Assembly: GCA_033032865.1 (NCBI GenBank)
Contig: JAWHQI010000099.1
Span: forward strand, 1,125,001-1,189,000
From: Dactylorhiza incarnata
Lineage: Eukaryota; Streptophyta; Magnoliopsida; Asparagales; Orchidaceae
Direction: 5' to 3'
Length of the DNA: 64,000 nucleotides
Shown here: positions 11,008-23,483 of the stretch, in pieces
How the letters are laid out: every line of letters starts with the position of its first letter
Numbering within the stretch: position 1 is the stretch's first letter
The notes under the pieces: model-generated
What the model was told of the DNA's origin: nothing
Database searches by the model: none
The model's input: only the letters and a program-made list of their open reading frames with translations
Program-made: the position numbers and the translations under genes

Positions 11008-11981
11008 CTAAAGTTGCACACTTTATCCCGAATCAGAAGAGCGATCCAGTGGAGAAGCTAGCAAATATGTATGTGGAGAACATCGTTCGATTACACGGCG
11101 TCCCTCGCAGCATTGTTAGCGACCGAGATGGGCGGTTTACGTCTGGTGATTGGAGGCATGTCCATCGGTTATTGGGCACAAAGCTCAAATTTAGCACAGC
11201 CTTCCATCCGCAAACGGATGGGCAGACCGAAAGGACAAATCGGACAATGGAGGATATGCTGCGAATGTGCGTTTTGGACTTCGGGCAACGTTGGGAAGAT
11301 CACCTTCATACGGTAGAGTTCGCCTACAACAACAATTACCAGGCGAGTATCCAGATGGCCCCGTACGAGGCATTATACGGCAGGAAGTGTCGTACTCCGT
11401 TAGCGTGGGCGGAGACCGGTGATACCAAGCTGCTGAAGCGCAAAGAGGTCGTTGAGGCGAATGAGTCGATACGGACCATTCGGGAGCGGTTGTTGACCGC
11501 CCAAGACCAACAGGCGAAGTATTACAACGCCAAACACCGGAACGTGGAATTCGCGGTTGGTGATTGGGTGTACTTAAAGATAAAGCCTTTCAAAGGAGTG
11601 TCGAGGATCCGACGCTTGAAGAAGCTGAGTCCGAGGTATGTAGAGCCATTCGAGATCACCGAGCGCATCGGCCAAGCAGCTTTCCGACTTGCCTTGTCGA
11701 CGGAGCTGAGTGGGTTGCATGACGTCTTCCATATCTCTGTGCTGAGGAAGGCGGTGCGAGAGCCCGATGCTGTGTTGGAGGCCGTTAGTGTGCCGGTGGA
11801 GAGTAGCCTAACTACCAAGGTGACTCTGGTTTGTATTATTGATGCTGATATTCGGCAGTTGCGGAGAAAGGCCATCAAGATGGTGAGAGTCCGTTGGGAC
11901 AACTGTGGCCGCGAGGAGCTCTCTTGGGAGCCAGAAGAGATCATGCGCGAGGAGTACCCTGATTTGTTTACTCAGGTATGA
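10995..11981 (+). CDS. pol: Integrase core and chromodomain-like tail of G
   Basis: Integrase would join element DNA to the genome. The first catalytic Asp lies in the preceding frame ([10 protein letters not shown]). This segment has the second Asp (SDRDGRFTS) and the Glu ([15 protein letters not shown]), followed by EFAYNNNYQ and [10 protein letters not shown]. The C-terminal GPY/F-like region reads [20 protein letters not shown], then [12 protein letters not shown]. The last 50 residues ([21 protein letters not shown], then YPDLF) match the degenerate chromodomain tail of Tekay-type chromoviruses, thought to steer insertion to heterochromatin. It ends 64 bp before the 3' LTR. Confidence 0.92.
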   Translation: MDRLTKVAHFIPNQKSDPVEKLANMYVENIVRLHGVPRSIVSDRDGRFTSGDWRHVHRLLGTKLKFSTAFHPQTDGQTERTNRTMEDMLRMCVLDFGQRWEDHLHTVEFAYNNNYQASIQMAPYEALYGRKCRTPLAWAETGDTKLLKRKEVVEANESIRTIRERLLTAQDQQAKYYNAKHRNVEFAVGDWVYLKIKPFKGVSRIRRLKKLSPRYVEPFEITERIGQAAFRLALSTELSGLHDVFHISVLRKAVREPDAVLEAVSVPVESSLTTKVTLVCIIDADIRQLRRKAIKMVRVRWDNCGREELSWEPEEIMREEYPDLFTQV

Positions 11982-12029
11982 CGAATTTCATTTCGTTGTT
12001 TGTGCTTTAAATTTCGGGACGAAATTTCT

Positions 12030-12045
12030 TTAAGGGGGAGAGATT
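12030..12045 (+). promoter_or_regulatory. Polypurine tract of G
   Basis: TTAAGGGGGAGAGATT immediately precedes the 3' LTR at 12046: the plus-strand primer site. Confidence 0.8.
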
Positions 12046-13634
12046 TGTAACGCTCTTAAATGATTTAATATGGTTTCGGTGTGCCTTTAGAGAGTTTTTG
12101 GGGTGCGGATAGGGGTGTGGTTTACGAATAGCGGAGTGGGGTACGATTAAGGCTTAGGTTAAAGCAAGCCTTCTCCCTCTCTAAACCCTAAATACCCGAC
12201 CCCCTCCTCACTCTCTCGCTCTCGTTCGCACAACCGACCGCAAACCCCGAGCCCTCCCGATCTCCTCCCCCTCCCGATCTCTCTCTCTCCCGTCGCCTGG
12301 AGCTGGGAAGCCCGTCCCCCTCTTCCTCTCCCTTTCCCGTCGCCGCCTAGGGCAAGGAGGGCCCGTCTCCCTCCCTCTCCCTCTCTCCCGTCGGCCTGGA
12401 CCAAGGAGGAGCCGCCCGACCAACCCCCTCTCCCGTCGGATTGGAGCAAGGAGGACCCGATCTCCTCCCTCTCCTCTCTTCCCCGTCGACCAAGAGCAAG
12501 GGCAGCAACCATTGTGGGCTTTTGTGGTGGTTTAGGGTTCCAGATCTTCGAGTGGAGGCTGGATCCGTGGAAAGTTATTTTGGAGCTAAACTCGGCGCGT
12601 GGAGAGCAGTTTTTGTGCACGGACAGCCGCTACGTTCGCTAGCCGTCAAGTCCGGGCGCATTCCATGGTTCAGAAATGACGTCTAAGGGTAACGATTCTC
12701 TTTACCCTCATTTGGACACGTTCTAGTCCGTTCCTTGCATCGTTGAGGTCCCCTACCCAAAAGGGTGAGGTCGTGGCCTCCGACGGGTCGATTTGTGTTA
12801 TCCCCGTCAAATCTTGCATACATGTAGAGTCCATGCGTGAAATGGACGTAGGCGCGCTGTGTGAAGCCCATCCGAGACGGTTCGTCCGGATTGGTGATGC
12901 TTTTGATATTATGCGTGCCGGGGGAAAACTCCGTGTTGATATCCTGCTTTGTAGGACTAGAGGGTGCAACTGCATGCGCAGCAACGCCTGGGGGTGTGCC
13001 CCGGGGAGCACCCGAAGTGAGAAATAGAAGGTGCTACTGCATGCGTAGCAACGCCTGGGGGTGTGCTCCGGGGAGCACCCGAAGTGAGAAACAGAAATGG
13101 GGTTTCTGTTTACTACCGTCGGCGTTAGCGTTATCGCCGCACGGTAGCTCCCAGACTGAGTTCTGGTGATGTTGTTGTGCCCACCTGTTGAGAGGACCTG
13201 AGGCCTTGTGCCCGACCCGTGAGGGTGTCCTGGTGGATGACTTAGCGGCCCGTAGAGCCGGCTAATTGAGAATACCTGGGCTGAGGGAACGCCATACCCG
13301 CTCTTCGTGTTGTACAACGAGAGCTGTGAACAACGGGCATTTGGCGAACCTGAAACCGCACCATTGCAGCACCTGACTAGTAAGGCTCGTACAGCACATC
13401 GGGAGGCATTGGGAAAGAGTCTTCGGACTACGGTATGTTCACAATTAAAGTACGGGGGTGCCCTGGTATTCGGGCCACCGACTTTAGCCTCGAAGGGCAA
13501 AGCCATCAAGAGTGGATGGTGGTGGAAGGCGGAGTACACCAAAGAGTGCCTGAGAGCACGGGACGTGGGGGGCCATTCCCACGTTTGTGATTGTTGCATA
13601 TGTATGAACTGTTGTGGGCTTTGCTAGTCGCACT

Positions 13635-13673
<39 letters not shown>

Positions 13674-14195
13674 TGCGAAGACTATTTTGCAGGGATGGTT
13701 AGAACTGCCACCCCCTCGAAGGGGTGGGGTCGGTACAATTTGGCCAGCTTTAGCTGACCGTTGCCCTGTTTTGCCACCGTTTTTGGTGGGCTTGTTGTAC
13801 AGGTGCTGGACCGAGCAGGAACATAGCGGGCTCTTAGCGGGCTGAAGCCCTTGTGCTGCTGCGACCCTTGAAGGCCTTTTGATGTTCTTTTACTTTTCAT
13901 GTATGGTCGGCCTGCGCGCCGATGTTGGTAAACTATAAGGCCGTCGTGCCTCTATTGTTGTGTAAACACATTTTATTCCTATTAGTAGAAGTGGATATAC
14001 CCGGGTTCGGGTTTTGGTGGTTTATATATTTCGTCTGGCTCTTTTGCTTCCGCATAGAATGCTCTGAGTTAGGTTCGCTCTTTAGTGTCATTTGGTATTT
14101 CAATTAAGTGACGTTCCCGTTTGTTTGGTAGTATATGGCGTGGGGCCCCGGCCTGACCTTCTGCTATATGCTTCTTAACGGATGGGGGTGTTACA
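12046..14195 (+). repeat. 3' LTR of G
   Basis: The 2150-bp LTR runs TGTAACGCTC...GGGGGTGTTACA, followed by TSD CCTGT. It keeps the ancestral middle that the 5' copy has lost, including a TA microsatellite and about 400 bp of unique sequence after it. Confidence 0.94.
13637..13671. repeat. (TA)n microsatellite
   Basis: About 17 TA units inside the 3' LTR of G; absent from the 5' LTR because of the rearrangement there. Confidence 0.95.
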
Positions 14196-14581
14196 CCTGT
14201 CCTGTCTCCTGAATGGGGTCCTGCTGTTCCGACACATCATCCCTAAAATGATGAGGTCCACCGACCGTCAGTCTATAAGACTCAGCATATTCCTCACTGC
14301 CTCCACCCGCGACTCCTAGGCACCGTGCGGGAGGAGGAAGATGAGGACATCAAGGGGTAAATCAAAAGCAGGTGACATGTGGCTAGACTAGCAGGGTTTA
14401 TAATTACTGAACATTAAATAGTAATAATTCTATGCTAGTAGAGTATAGTACAACAACAATAAGTAAAAGACAATATAATATAAAGAAGTAGGTATAACAA
14501 ATAAGAGCAGCTACAAATGTAACCTTAACTTATATGCGCACACAAAAGCACATAAGCTAAGGGATCTGGCACTAAGGTAAA

Positions 14582-14621
14582 CTCATCGTATAAAAGAGCC
14601 CATACTAATTTATACGATGAG
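14582..14621 (-). other. Conserved stem-loop in F1
   Basis: CTCATCGTATAAA (14582-14594) and its perfect complement (14609-14621) flank a 14-bp loop. F2 has the same structure with compensated stem changes at 23443-23483. GCAT-rich sequence lies alongside both. Confidence 0.8.
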
Positions 14622-15117
14622 GTCTCTGATTTATGCAAGAATGTTATGCTATGATATGCAATGCAATGCAATGGTATGCAATATTGCAACTCACGCACAC
14701 GACTCTGTACGTACAGACCTTTAGTTCCCACTTTTCGGAGGTAGCTAACCTCTCGGGCACCTCCCGTTGTGGTCAAACGGTGGCAGAGGAGCGGGCGTCT
14801 CCTCACCGAGGTGGGTAAGTCACACTACCAGACCTAGGCCCTAACGTACGCTGTGATACCGGTACTCGGTACTCACGAGCTCCTACGTACTAAACTGAAT
14901 TGGCCAAGCAAGGTTAAGGGAATCCGTCCCGTCGGACACGCAGTAAAACAACCTGGCCCCTAATCAAACCACTAGCACTGCCGAGTCAACGAACTGCTGT
15001 GGGTCTGACTACTAAGCCAGAACCGAAGACCCACCACATCTTATGCATATGCAAATATGTATTAACCCTTACTACCGAGCCTCCAGCTCGTAATTCTAAA
15101 TCAACATTTATAAAGTA

Positions 15118-15861
15118 GAGCCTACCGCTCGCCAGACTACACCAGTCTTATATTTAAGCTACGAGCCCATTGCTCGCTAGTCTACACCATTCTTATATTT
15201 AAACTACGAGCCTACCGCTCGCTAGACTACACCAGTCTTATATTTAACTACGAGCCTACCGCTCACTAGACTACACCAGTCTTATATTTAACTACGAGCC
15301 TACCGCTCGCTAGACTACACCAGTCTTATATTTAAACTACGATCCTACCGCTCGGTAGACTACACCAGTCTTATATTTAAACTACGAGCCTACCGCTCGC
15401 TAGACTACACCAGTCTTATATTTAAACTACGAGCCTACCGCTCGCTAGACTACACCAGTCTTATATTTAAACTATGAGCCTACCACTCGCTAGACTACAC
15501 CAGTCTTATATTTAAACTACAAGCATATCGCTCGCAGGACTATCCCAGTCCTTCCTTATAACCCGAGCCTACCGCTCGCAGGACTATCCCAGTCATTCCT
15601 TATAACCCGAGCCTACCGCTCGCAGGACTATCCCAGTCATTCCTTATAACCCGAGTCTACCGCTCGCAGGACTATCCCAGTCCTTCCTTATAACCCGAGC
15701 CTACCGCTCGCAGGACTATCCTAGTCCTTCCTTATAACCCGATCCTACCGCTCGCAGGACTATCCCAGTCCTTCCTTATAACCCGAGCCTACCGCTCGTA
15801 GGACTATCCCAGTGCTTCCTTATAACCCGAGCCTACCGCTCGCAGGACTATCCCAGTCCTT
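15118..15861. repeat. 44-bp tandem array in F1, two subtypes
   Basis: About 17 units of 44-45 bp. Units up to about 15525 read GAGCCTACCGCTCGCTAGAC plus 'tacaccagtcttatatttaa'. Later units read GAGCCTACCGCTCGCAGGAC plus 'tatcccagtccttccttata'. Each unit holds GAGC...GCTC self-complementarity. Confidence 0.9.
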
Positions 15862-16569
15862 ATTTTATTTCTTCCCAAATTTGGGAGGGAGATTATGTTT
15901 CAAGTTCTCCTACTTTACTACTCTTGTCTATGGTTAGTTGATCTTAGTAGCTTGGGGTGAATCCTGGACTTCCCGTGGATTACCCGGTGAAGGGCTCACA
16001 ACGGTACTAGGGAATGTGATGGTGACTGAAGCCCAAATCCCCCTTTCCAGGATATTTATTTTATTTAGTTGCTACCCATTCTTGTATACCCATTTGCTCT
16101 CCAATTGCTCTAAAATCCTAGGGTGGATTACCATTTGACTCGGGCAGACATGTGTTGGTGTTCTATTGAACACCGAACCATGTCATTCCTAGTGACCGAC
16201 TATTTCCTTGTGTTATCTCTCAACCATAATTTTCACTTCTTGCTAAGTCATCCTTCGCCTCCCTAATAGGTCCTTGTCAAATTCCTGAATTGATAGCTTT
16301 ACTAAACGCACCCCATCTTTATTTCTGATGAGTGCCCTTGGTGATTAATCCTTTAACTTAATTGGGCATCTGCAATTCTCTTAGAGTTATAACTCTGGGG
16401 GTGGTGACCATAAGGAAGGGGTCCGAATCTATGTTTTTAGTTTCTACTGTTCGCAGGCCAAGGTGGAATTGAACTAGGTTTGACTCTTAAGATGCAACCT
16501 TGGTCCTATCAAGTCCTAATGAGTTCCCAGTTCTTACCATAGGTTCACAATGTGTAATGATCTAACAAC
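15862..16569. other. Non-array part of F1
   Basis: Unique-looking sequence between the two arrays. It includes a roughly 90-bp block (about 15950-16045, 'cctggacttcccgtggatta') that recurs in F2 and, unexpectedly, in element C. No coding signal. Confidence 0.6.
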
Positions 16570-17820
16570 CTCTAATCCTACACTTCATACTCTTCCAGGA
16601 AATTCTTAATCATAGTTTCTATTCAAATAGATGGGATGAAAGTAAAGTTTTACGCAACAAGTATCATCTACAGATCTCTATAAATTCTGATGAATTCACA
16701 ATAGTATAGTATTGGTCTAAAAAACTCAAACCCTAAGTTTCACATTTTTCCAGGGATTATTGACCATGATTTCTATTTAACATGAATGGGGTGCAAATAA
16801 GGATTTACACAACAAGTATCATCTACAGATCTCTATAAATTCTGATAAATTCACAATAGCATAATATTGGTCTAACAACCTCAAACCCTAAGTTTCACAT
16901 TTTTCCAGGGATTATTTGACCATGATTTCTATTTAATAAGAGTGGGGTGCCAATAAGGGCTTACACTACAACCACCATCTACAGGTCACAATAAATTCTG
17001 ATAAAATCACATAAGTATGATATTGACCTAAAAACATCAGTGCCTAAGTTTCATAATTTTCCAAGGTGTATTTGTCCATAATATTCATTTAATACAAGTG
17101 GTGTGCCAATAAGGGTTTACACTACAACCACCATCTACAGGTCACAATAAATTCTGATAAAATCCAAGAAGTATGATAATGACCTAAAAACATCAGTGCC
17201 TAAGTTTCATAATTTTCCAAGGAGTATTTGTCCATAATATTCATTTAATACAAGTGGTGTGCCAATAAGGGTTTACACTACAACCACCATCTACATGTCA
17301 CAAAAAATTCTGATAAAATCACAGAAGTATGATATCGACCTAAAAACATCAGTGCCTAAGTTTCATAATTTTCCAAGGAGTATTTGTCCATAATATTCAT
17401 TTAATACAAGTGGTGTGCCAATAAGGGTTTACACTACAACCATCATCTACAGGTCACAGTAAATTCTGATAAAATCACAGAAGTATGATATTGACCTAAA
17501 AACATCAGGGCCTAAGTTTCATAATTTTCCAAGGAGTATTTGTCCATAATATTCATTTAATACAAGTGGTGTGCCAATAAGGATTTACACTACGACCACC
17601 ATCTACAGGTCACAATAAATTCTGATAAAATTTCAGTAGTATTATGTTGACCTAAGAATATTAGTGCCTAAGTTTCATAATATTCCAAGGAGTATTTATC
17701 CATAATTACTATTTAATAAGAGTGGGGTGCCAATAAGAATTTACACTACAACTACCAACAATTGCTCTCCATAAATTCTGAGAAAATTTACAGGACTAAA
17801 AGGTCACTAAGGGAATCTAC
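16570..17820. repeat. 156-bp tandem array in F1
   Basis: The landmark 'cctaagtttca' recurs at about 16731, 16887, 17043, 17199, 17355, 17511 and 17667, a regular 156-bp period, for roughly 8 units. Units around 17040-17510 are most alike; the flanking ones are older. The unit is AT-rich with no persistent reading frame. Confidence 0.92.
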
Positions 17821-19272
17821 TTGAATAATTTCACAATTTTCCATGGTCATATGAGACATAAATATCATACTTGAATAAATTTGACCTAACCAAATAAATC
17901 AATTTCAGAGAAATATATATGATCAAAAATTCCAACAAAAATCCTAAATATGTCTTTCAAGTCAAAGACTCATTTCCCAGAGTTTTGGATTTATCCTTAA
18001 AGTTTTGATTCAAGATATTTCATTTATTTAAAAGTGTGACAATTTTTGTTTATTCAAAAACCTTAGGAAATTAATTTCCAAAAAATATGAAACTCATATC
18101 TATAGTGTATATCCTCATGACATACAAAAACCCCAAGGTTTCAGAGGAATGCATGGAGAATTTCTCCATTAATTTCACAAAATAGGTCATTGGGTATAAG
18201 GGTTACTATTCACCTAACTAGAGATCTTGCATGTGAGATATCTCAACATGCATGAGTCCAAGTGACCTCAATTTTTTGTCAGGGACTATCCTTGATCTAA
18301 TCTACCATCCACCAGAGATTTAAGTGGATTTGACTTTGTATAAACCTAGATTTAGGTGTCACATGGAAAAGTAAATGTTTAACAAAACCATGGAACATTT
18401 TTGCCCTAAAATTCTGAAATCTATATAGTATAAGTATCTAGGTATATCTCAACCATGCCCAAAATTTCAGGTCATGGTGAAGTACCAATCAATGGGAATT
18501 AACAAAAATAAGTCTGGTTCACTATTTATACTAGTCTCACTAAAATGGCTACATAGGGTGCTAGGTTTGTCCAAAAAATGTGCTACATATCAAAAGAAAG
18601 GTAAGATCACCAGCTACAACTTTCATGTTGGGCACTTTTTCCAAATATGAGTGGAAGTAGGGTAGATTTGAGCTCAAAGTGCCTGCAATATATGTGACAG
18701 AATCTGTATTTATTTATATGGTCTGCGAATATCATCACATTCAGATCGGACGGCAGGGAGATCGTCTTCCTCCCTGAGCCGATGGTCCCGATTTCACCGC
18801 CCTGGAGCTACTTTGGAGATCGATTCCGACCAACTCTGGTGGTCTCCGGCCTAACGGACGACGTCAACACCTCCGACCGAGGTTTGATCGTCGATTGGAG
18901 GTGATATCTCGGCCGGAGGTGGCCTGTAGGGGAAATGGGGGAGGGGACTTGGAGGGGCTTTGGAGCCCGATCGGGAAAATGGCAAACTCGCCATTACTCA
19001 ACTAAAATCAAAATGGGAAGAAGGGAGGACTAGCACAGGGGGAGAGGGGGAGGAAACTTGTCTCTATCGAGCTCGAGGTTGAAGGAGGCTCGGGTTTGCC
19101 ATGGCCGACCTCCATGGTGAGTTCCTTGCCAATCTCCGCTACCAGTCCACGGTTTCTCCTGTAACCATGGGGCTTCTTCTCCTCAGATCATTCTGAAGCT
19201 AACCAGATGTTTGAACAGGGTCGGGAGAGGCTATATTCAGAGCAACCATTATGGGCGATTTCACCAAGGGTG
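17821..19272 (-). other. AT-rich and GC-rich blocks of F1
   Basis: AT-rich from 17821 to about 18700, then a GC-rich block to 19272. Short stretches correspond to F2 at 20100-20950 on the opposite strand (for example 'ctgtcacata' and 'aaagtgcccaacatgaaagt'). No gene recognised. Confidence 0.55.
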
Positions 19273-20602
19273 GCACCTGTAACATCCCTCAAACAACTAG
19301 ACCCCTAAGTTGGTTTTGTCATGACTAGGTCATGACAAAACCATAGGAAGAGCTCAAGACCTTGTGAACATAGGTGAGAAGGAGAAAACCCAAGTGGTCT
19401 GCAAATAGCAATTTTCAGATACCAAGCCTAGGGTTGGACTTTAGGACCCCACCCTGAACCTTGACCCCACAATAGCATCCCTAACCCATTAGAGGTCTCC
19501 TTGAAGCACCAGTGACCCATTGGGGTCAACCTAAGAGGCCAATTTGACTAAAGTCAACCTTAACCCTAAATTGGTCAAACTAGCTCAATTAAGATCAATT
19601 GGCCCTCACCATGTCAAATTGACCCCACCTGTACCTTCCTAACCCTTGAGGGAAGCCAATGGAGCTCATGTCACCCTTTGGGGTCAACCCTATTGGTCAA
19701 TTAGACCAAAGTCAAACTCAAGCTTAATTTAGGTCAACATACCCCAATTTAGCCTAATTAAACCCACTCCACTTGGGCTAAACCCAATTGGTGTGGTACA
19801 CCACCTAGTGGTGATTGAATGATCCTGACTTAGCCATTTTTGAAAGAATTCGGCCAGGAGAGAGAAAATGGAGTTTTCACCCAAATTGAAGAGAGAGAGA
19901 AGGAGCATTCATGAAGATTGAATGCATTTGACCCCCATTCAGAGCAATTGATGGCTCCATTCATCTTCCCTTGGGGAGAGGAGGAGTTTCTAGCCATTTC
20001 CCGGCCACATTGATGCACAATTCAAACCCCCCAAGTGTAACCGAAATTCTACTTCATGGCCATTAATGGCAATTGATGAATTGGCCCCTCCCCTCCTCCG
20101 ATTCGACCTCTTAATGCCTTCAGTGCTCAGAGAGGAAGAGATCCCCCAACTTTCCAGAGAGAATCGGGCAGAGGAGGACTGAATCGGCATGACATCACAA
20201 GCTCCAGCACCAGCAATGGCGACTCACCGGTATTCATGCCGCCAAGCCCCTGCACAGGTCCGATCCTCTTCTCCTCCCTTACTGCTAGATCCTCTCACAA
20301 TTCGGGGCTTGATCCGTGCACAATAGGGCTCGGATTTGGGTTTCTGAAAGAGTACGTTACGTACTCTTTTTCCTCCTCTAAAAGCTAGATCCGACCACCT
20401 CCGGCCGGCCAACCACCCCTATCGCCGGCCACCACCTCAACGGAGGTGGTGGTGGCATTGGCCGGCCGGAAAGAGACGCAGGTGGCCGGGAAATCACCCC
20501 GCAAAGAGTCCCAGGATGGGCTGTCGCGAGCCGTCCAACGATCGGGGACGATGACGGAGAGCCATCAGATCTTTAATTTAATGTTTATGTTATATCATTT
20601 AC

Positions 20603-20832
20603 TTCGTCGAGCTCTGTTAGAATTTCGTCGAGCGAGTATTTCGTCGAATGGGAGGTGTTCAACTTTCGTCGAGCGTCGTTATGATGAATTTAGTCGAGCG
20701 CTGTTATGCTCTGATTTAGTCGAGCTCAGCTGCGTTCGGCTTTCGTCGAACGCAGATTCGATCTGCTTTCGTCGACCGCAGACTTGATCTACTTTCGTCG
20801 AACGTAGAGTTTGACTTTCATCGAACGCTGTA
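20603..20832 (+). repeat. TCGTCGA word array in F2
   Basis: About ten copies of TTTCGTCGAAC, TTTCGTCGAGC or close variants are spaced 20-30 bp apart. The same word, reverse-complemented (GTTCGACGAAA), fills the LTR of copia element E at 49360-49510. Confidence 0.85.
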
Positions 20833-23442
20833 ACAGTTATTTAATTAAATGTTTATATGATTTCTGTCACATACTTTGCTGAACTTAGATTTAATTATTA
20901 AAAATACTTATGCCCCTCTACAGAAAAAGTGTCCAACACCAAAGTTGTAGCCCTTAGGGTTTACTTTATTTTAAAATTGATTTCACCCAAAAAGGAGTTG
21001 TGTAGCTCCTTGTAGGTCCATTTTAGTGGGGCTGGTCCCTAGTGAAGGGCAGCCACCAATATTTGTATAGCTTTTGATTGGGAAATGATATGGCCTTGAG
21101 ATTTAAACATAGTCTTCTTATACCTACACACACATCATATCCAAAGATGATATTTTTAGGAGAACCTTTTTCTAAGGTTTTTGAAATAATTTCATAAATC
21201 ATCTAATGATTAATTAGGGGGGGTTAAATGACCTCCAATGCCCTCCAAATTTTGGTGGGTGCTCCTTAGGGTTACTGTATGACCTTGGTAAAATTATCAG
21301 CCCAATTGGGACTATTTTGTTTAGGTATTTTGTAAACCCAAGTTAGGACAAATAGAGTCAAAGTTAGGGTATGGTGTTTACCTTGCGGTATGGTGGTCAA
21401 AACTCATCACCATGTAGTGAAACCTTGGTGACTGGTTTAGGATCACCTAAGACACCTCCATGAGTGATATGGGGTGGTGTGGAGATGGATTAGGCCCTAG
21501 AATACTAGTTTTAGCCCTAGGTGTGCATATAAGACCTTGTGAAGGACATGGGATCAAATGTCCATGAGTGGTTATGAAACTTGGAGGATAGATTCATAGG
21601 GTGTAAATAGGCACTGGTTATTTTTAGAAGAATTTTAGGAGCTAATATTCCCTTTGATTTAGGACATAACCCCTTTAGGGAAACTTCTTATAAGAAACAT
21701 TTATATGCTTAAAAGTCTTGGATGATGATGAGACTTTGGTTGTGCCCTTATAATCATGATTTAGACCTCTGGTAATTTTTGTGAATTTATTGAGTAATTT
21801 AATCAGTACTTCTTTCATAAGACACTTGTTTTGATTTGAACTTAAGAAAAATATTTGAGGGTCCAAAACTCTTGGTTAAATTGTGAGAATTGGTGATAGA
21901 CCCTTTCTGATCATTAAGAACCTCTGTAAATTTTTATAGAATTTTTGAGGACTTAAATCAGTAGGCTACATCACAGTTCATTGAATTTGAGGTTTTCTTA
22001 ATTTATTTATTTTAGAGAGCAAATGATTTCCTTAAATCCTGAAACTTAGTCAGTAGCCTTTTTTGGTGAATACAAGAGCTTGGTAATTGTCTCATAATTT
22101 TAGTGTTGATCTTTTTGGTAGTTCCTTCACAAAACCATAATTTTGGATAGATGGTAAATAATTAAATTAGAGGATAATTTCTTACTGTAAAAATATGATA
22201 TTCTGTTTCTGACGATATCTAGTCACCATAGCTTTATCATAATTTTTGGAAAGTCATACCATAAGATTTACTTATAGTTCATGTTCATTTTCATGCTTGG
22301 CAGATGTTTGGGAAAATTAAAATAAATATTAATTAATTAGGGAAAAATGTGATTCTCTGGAATTTGCCTTATAATATCATGTTAGACCTCCAATAAATAG
22401 CTTGGGTCAGTTGGATGAATATTTGGAGTACCTCTAGTTGTAAGCTTCATGTAGTCAGTTTGGTCTGCGTATAGTAAAACTGTGAAACTTAGGAATTTAG
22501 TGACATACTAGGTGGAAATGGTGTGCATGTGGAGCACATGGGATGATTAGACTGTTGTGAGTCCACCCAAGGAATTGTGTGTGAGGAAAGTGTACTTGAT
22601 GGGTTAAGAGTAAGGTTATCCTAGGAATTGACGAAAGATCGGCTTTCCCCTGGTGTGTCTTAAAGCACTTAGGTCTAACTCAAGTGAAACGGTAGAAGGG
22701 AATTCTTAAGGGTAGATACCAATAACAGTAAGTATTTTGAGAAAGGGAACTTTGGGGTGTCAACCCATTACAGTTCCTAGTACCGTAGCGAGCCCCTTAC
22801 AGGGTAACCCTCGGGAAGTCCAAGATTAACCATAAGTCGTAGGAGTATAGAAGATGCTCAAGACTAACAAATAACACATTCAATCACACTCTGTTGTCAC
22901 GGGAGTTTGGATGGTTTGGTGCCCCGAGTTGTAGGCTCGGTGGTGGTCGGTGCGGATTGTTGATCCGGGAGTTTGTGACTCAGTTTGGTACTTGGTTGGG
23001 CAAGTTAAGCCCAGGTGGTTTATGTTAGAGTTTGTAGATAGATAGTAGAACATGTTGCATGTGCACAAGATGGTGGATCCTTAGTGTTGGCGGTCGTTTC
23101 ACCGACATTGATACTCGGGCTCGGCAAGTGTGGAATTTGCACTTATCCATAAAAGTCTGGTGGTCCAGCCAGTAAGAGTACGCAGATGCTCCGCGGTTTT
23201 GCGTTGAGGCATACGATAGGTCTAGGTTAGGTAGTGCATATACCAACCTAGAGGTGGGAGAGGCCCAACCCACCGCTTCCGTTTGCCACTACGGGAGTAT
23301 CCTGGGAGTCTTGCTAGCTCCAAAAAGGGGGAACTAAAAGTCTGTGCGCACAGAGTCGAAGTGGGTGAGTTGCACTTGTATAAACATAGCATAACTGCAT
23401 ACATTGCCTGCATAGCATAAACATTGCATTTCAACCCCTACC
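20833..23442 (+). other. AT-rich body of F2
   Basis: About 2.6 kb without coding signal. It contains short blocks shared with F1, including the 90-bp shared block (about 22740-22840, opposite strand) and the stretch before the stem-loop (23300-23440). Confidence 0.55.
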
Positions 23443-23483
23443 CCTATCGTATAAGTCGGTTATGGGACTTCTTATACGATAGG
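23443..23483 (+). other. Conserved stem-loop in F2
   Basis: CCTATCGTATAAG (23443-23455) pairs perfectly with CTTATACGATAGG (23471-23483) around a 15-bp loop. This is the counterpart of the F1 stem-loop. Confidence 0.8.

Larger units (their letters stand above)
5397..14195 (+). mobile_element. Ty3/gypsy Tekay-like chromovirus G
   Basis: This 8.8-kb element inserted into F1 with a perfect TSD CCTGT (5392-5396, 14196-14200). The order is LTR, PBS, gag, protease, RT, RNase H, integrase, chromodomain-like tail, PPT, LTR. Domain order (RT before integrase) makes it gypsy. The Tekay/Del affinity rests on long LTRs, the Gag type and the C-terminal tail. Pol has two stops and one frameshift. The LTRs differ greatly in the middle (1799 against 2150 bp) because of an inverted duplication in the 5' copy. 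Confidence 0.93.

Noticed and set aside
20446..20787. 113-codon frame in F2
   Set aside because: It runs through the GC-rich block and the TCGTCGA array; no domain, and not preserved in F1 or H.
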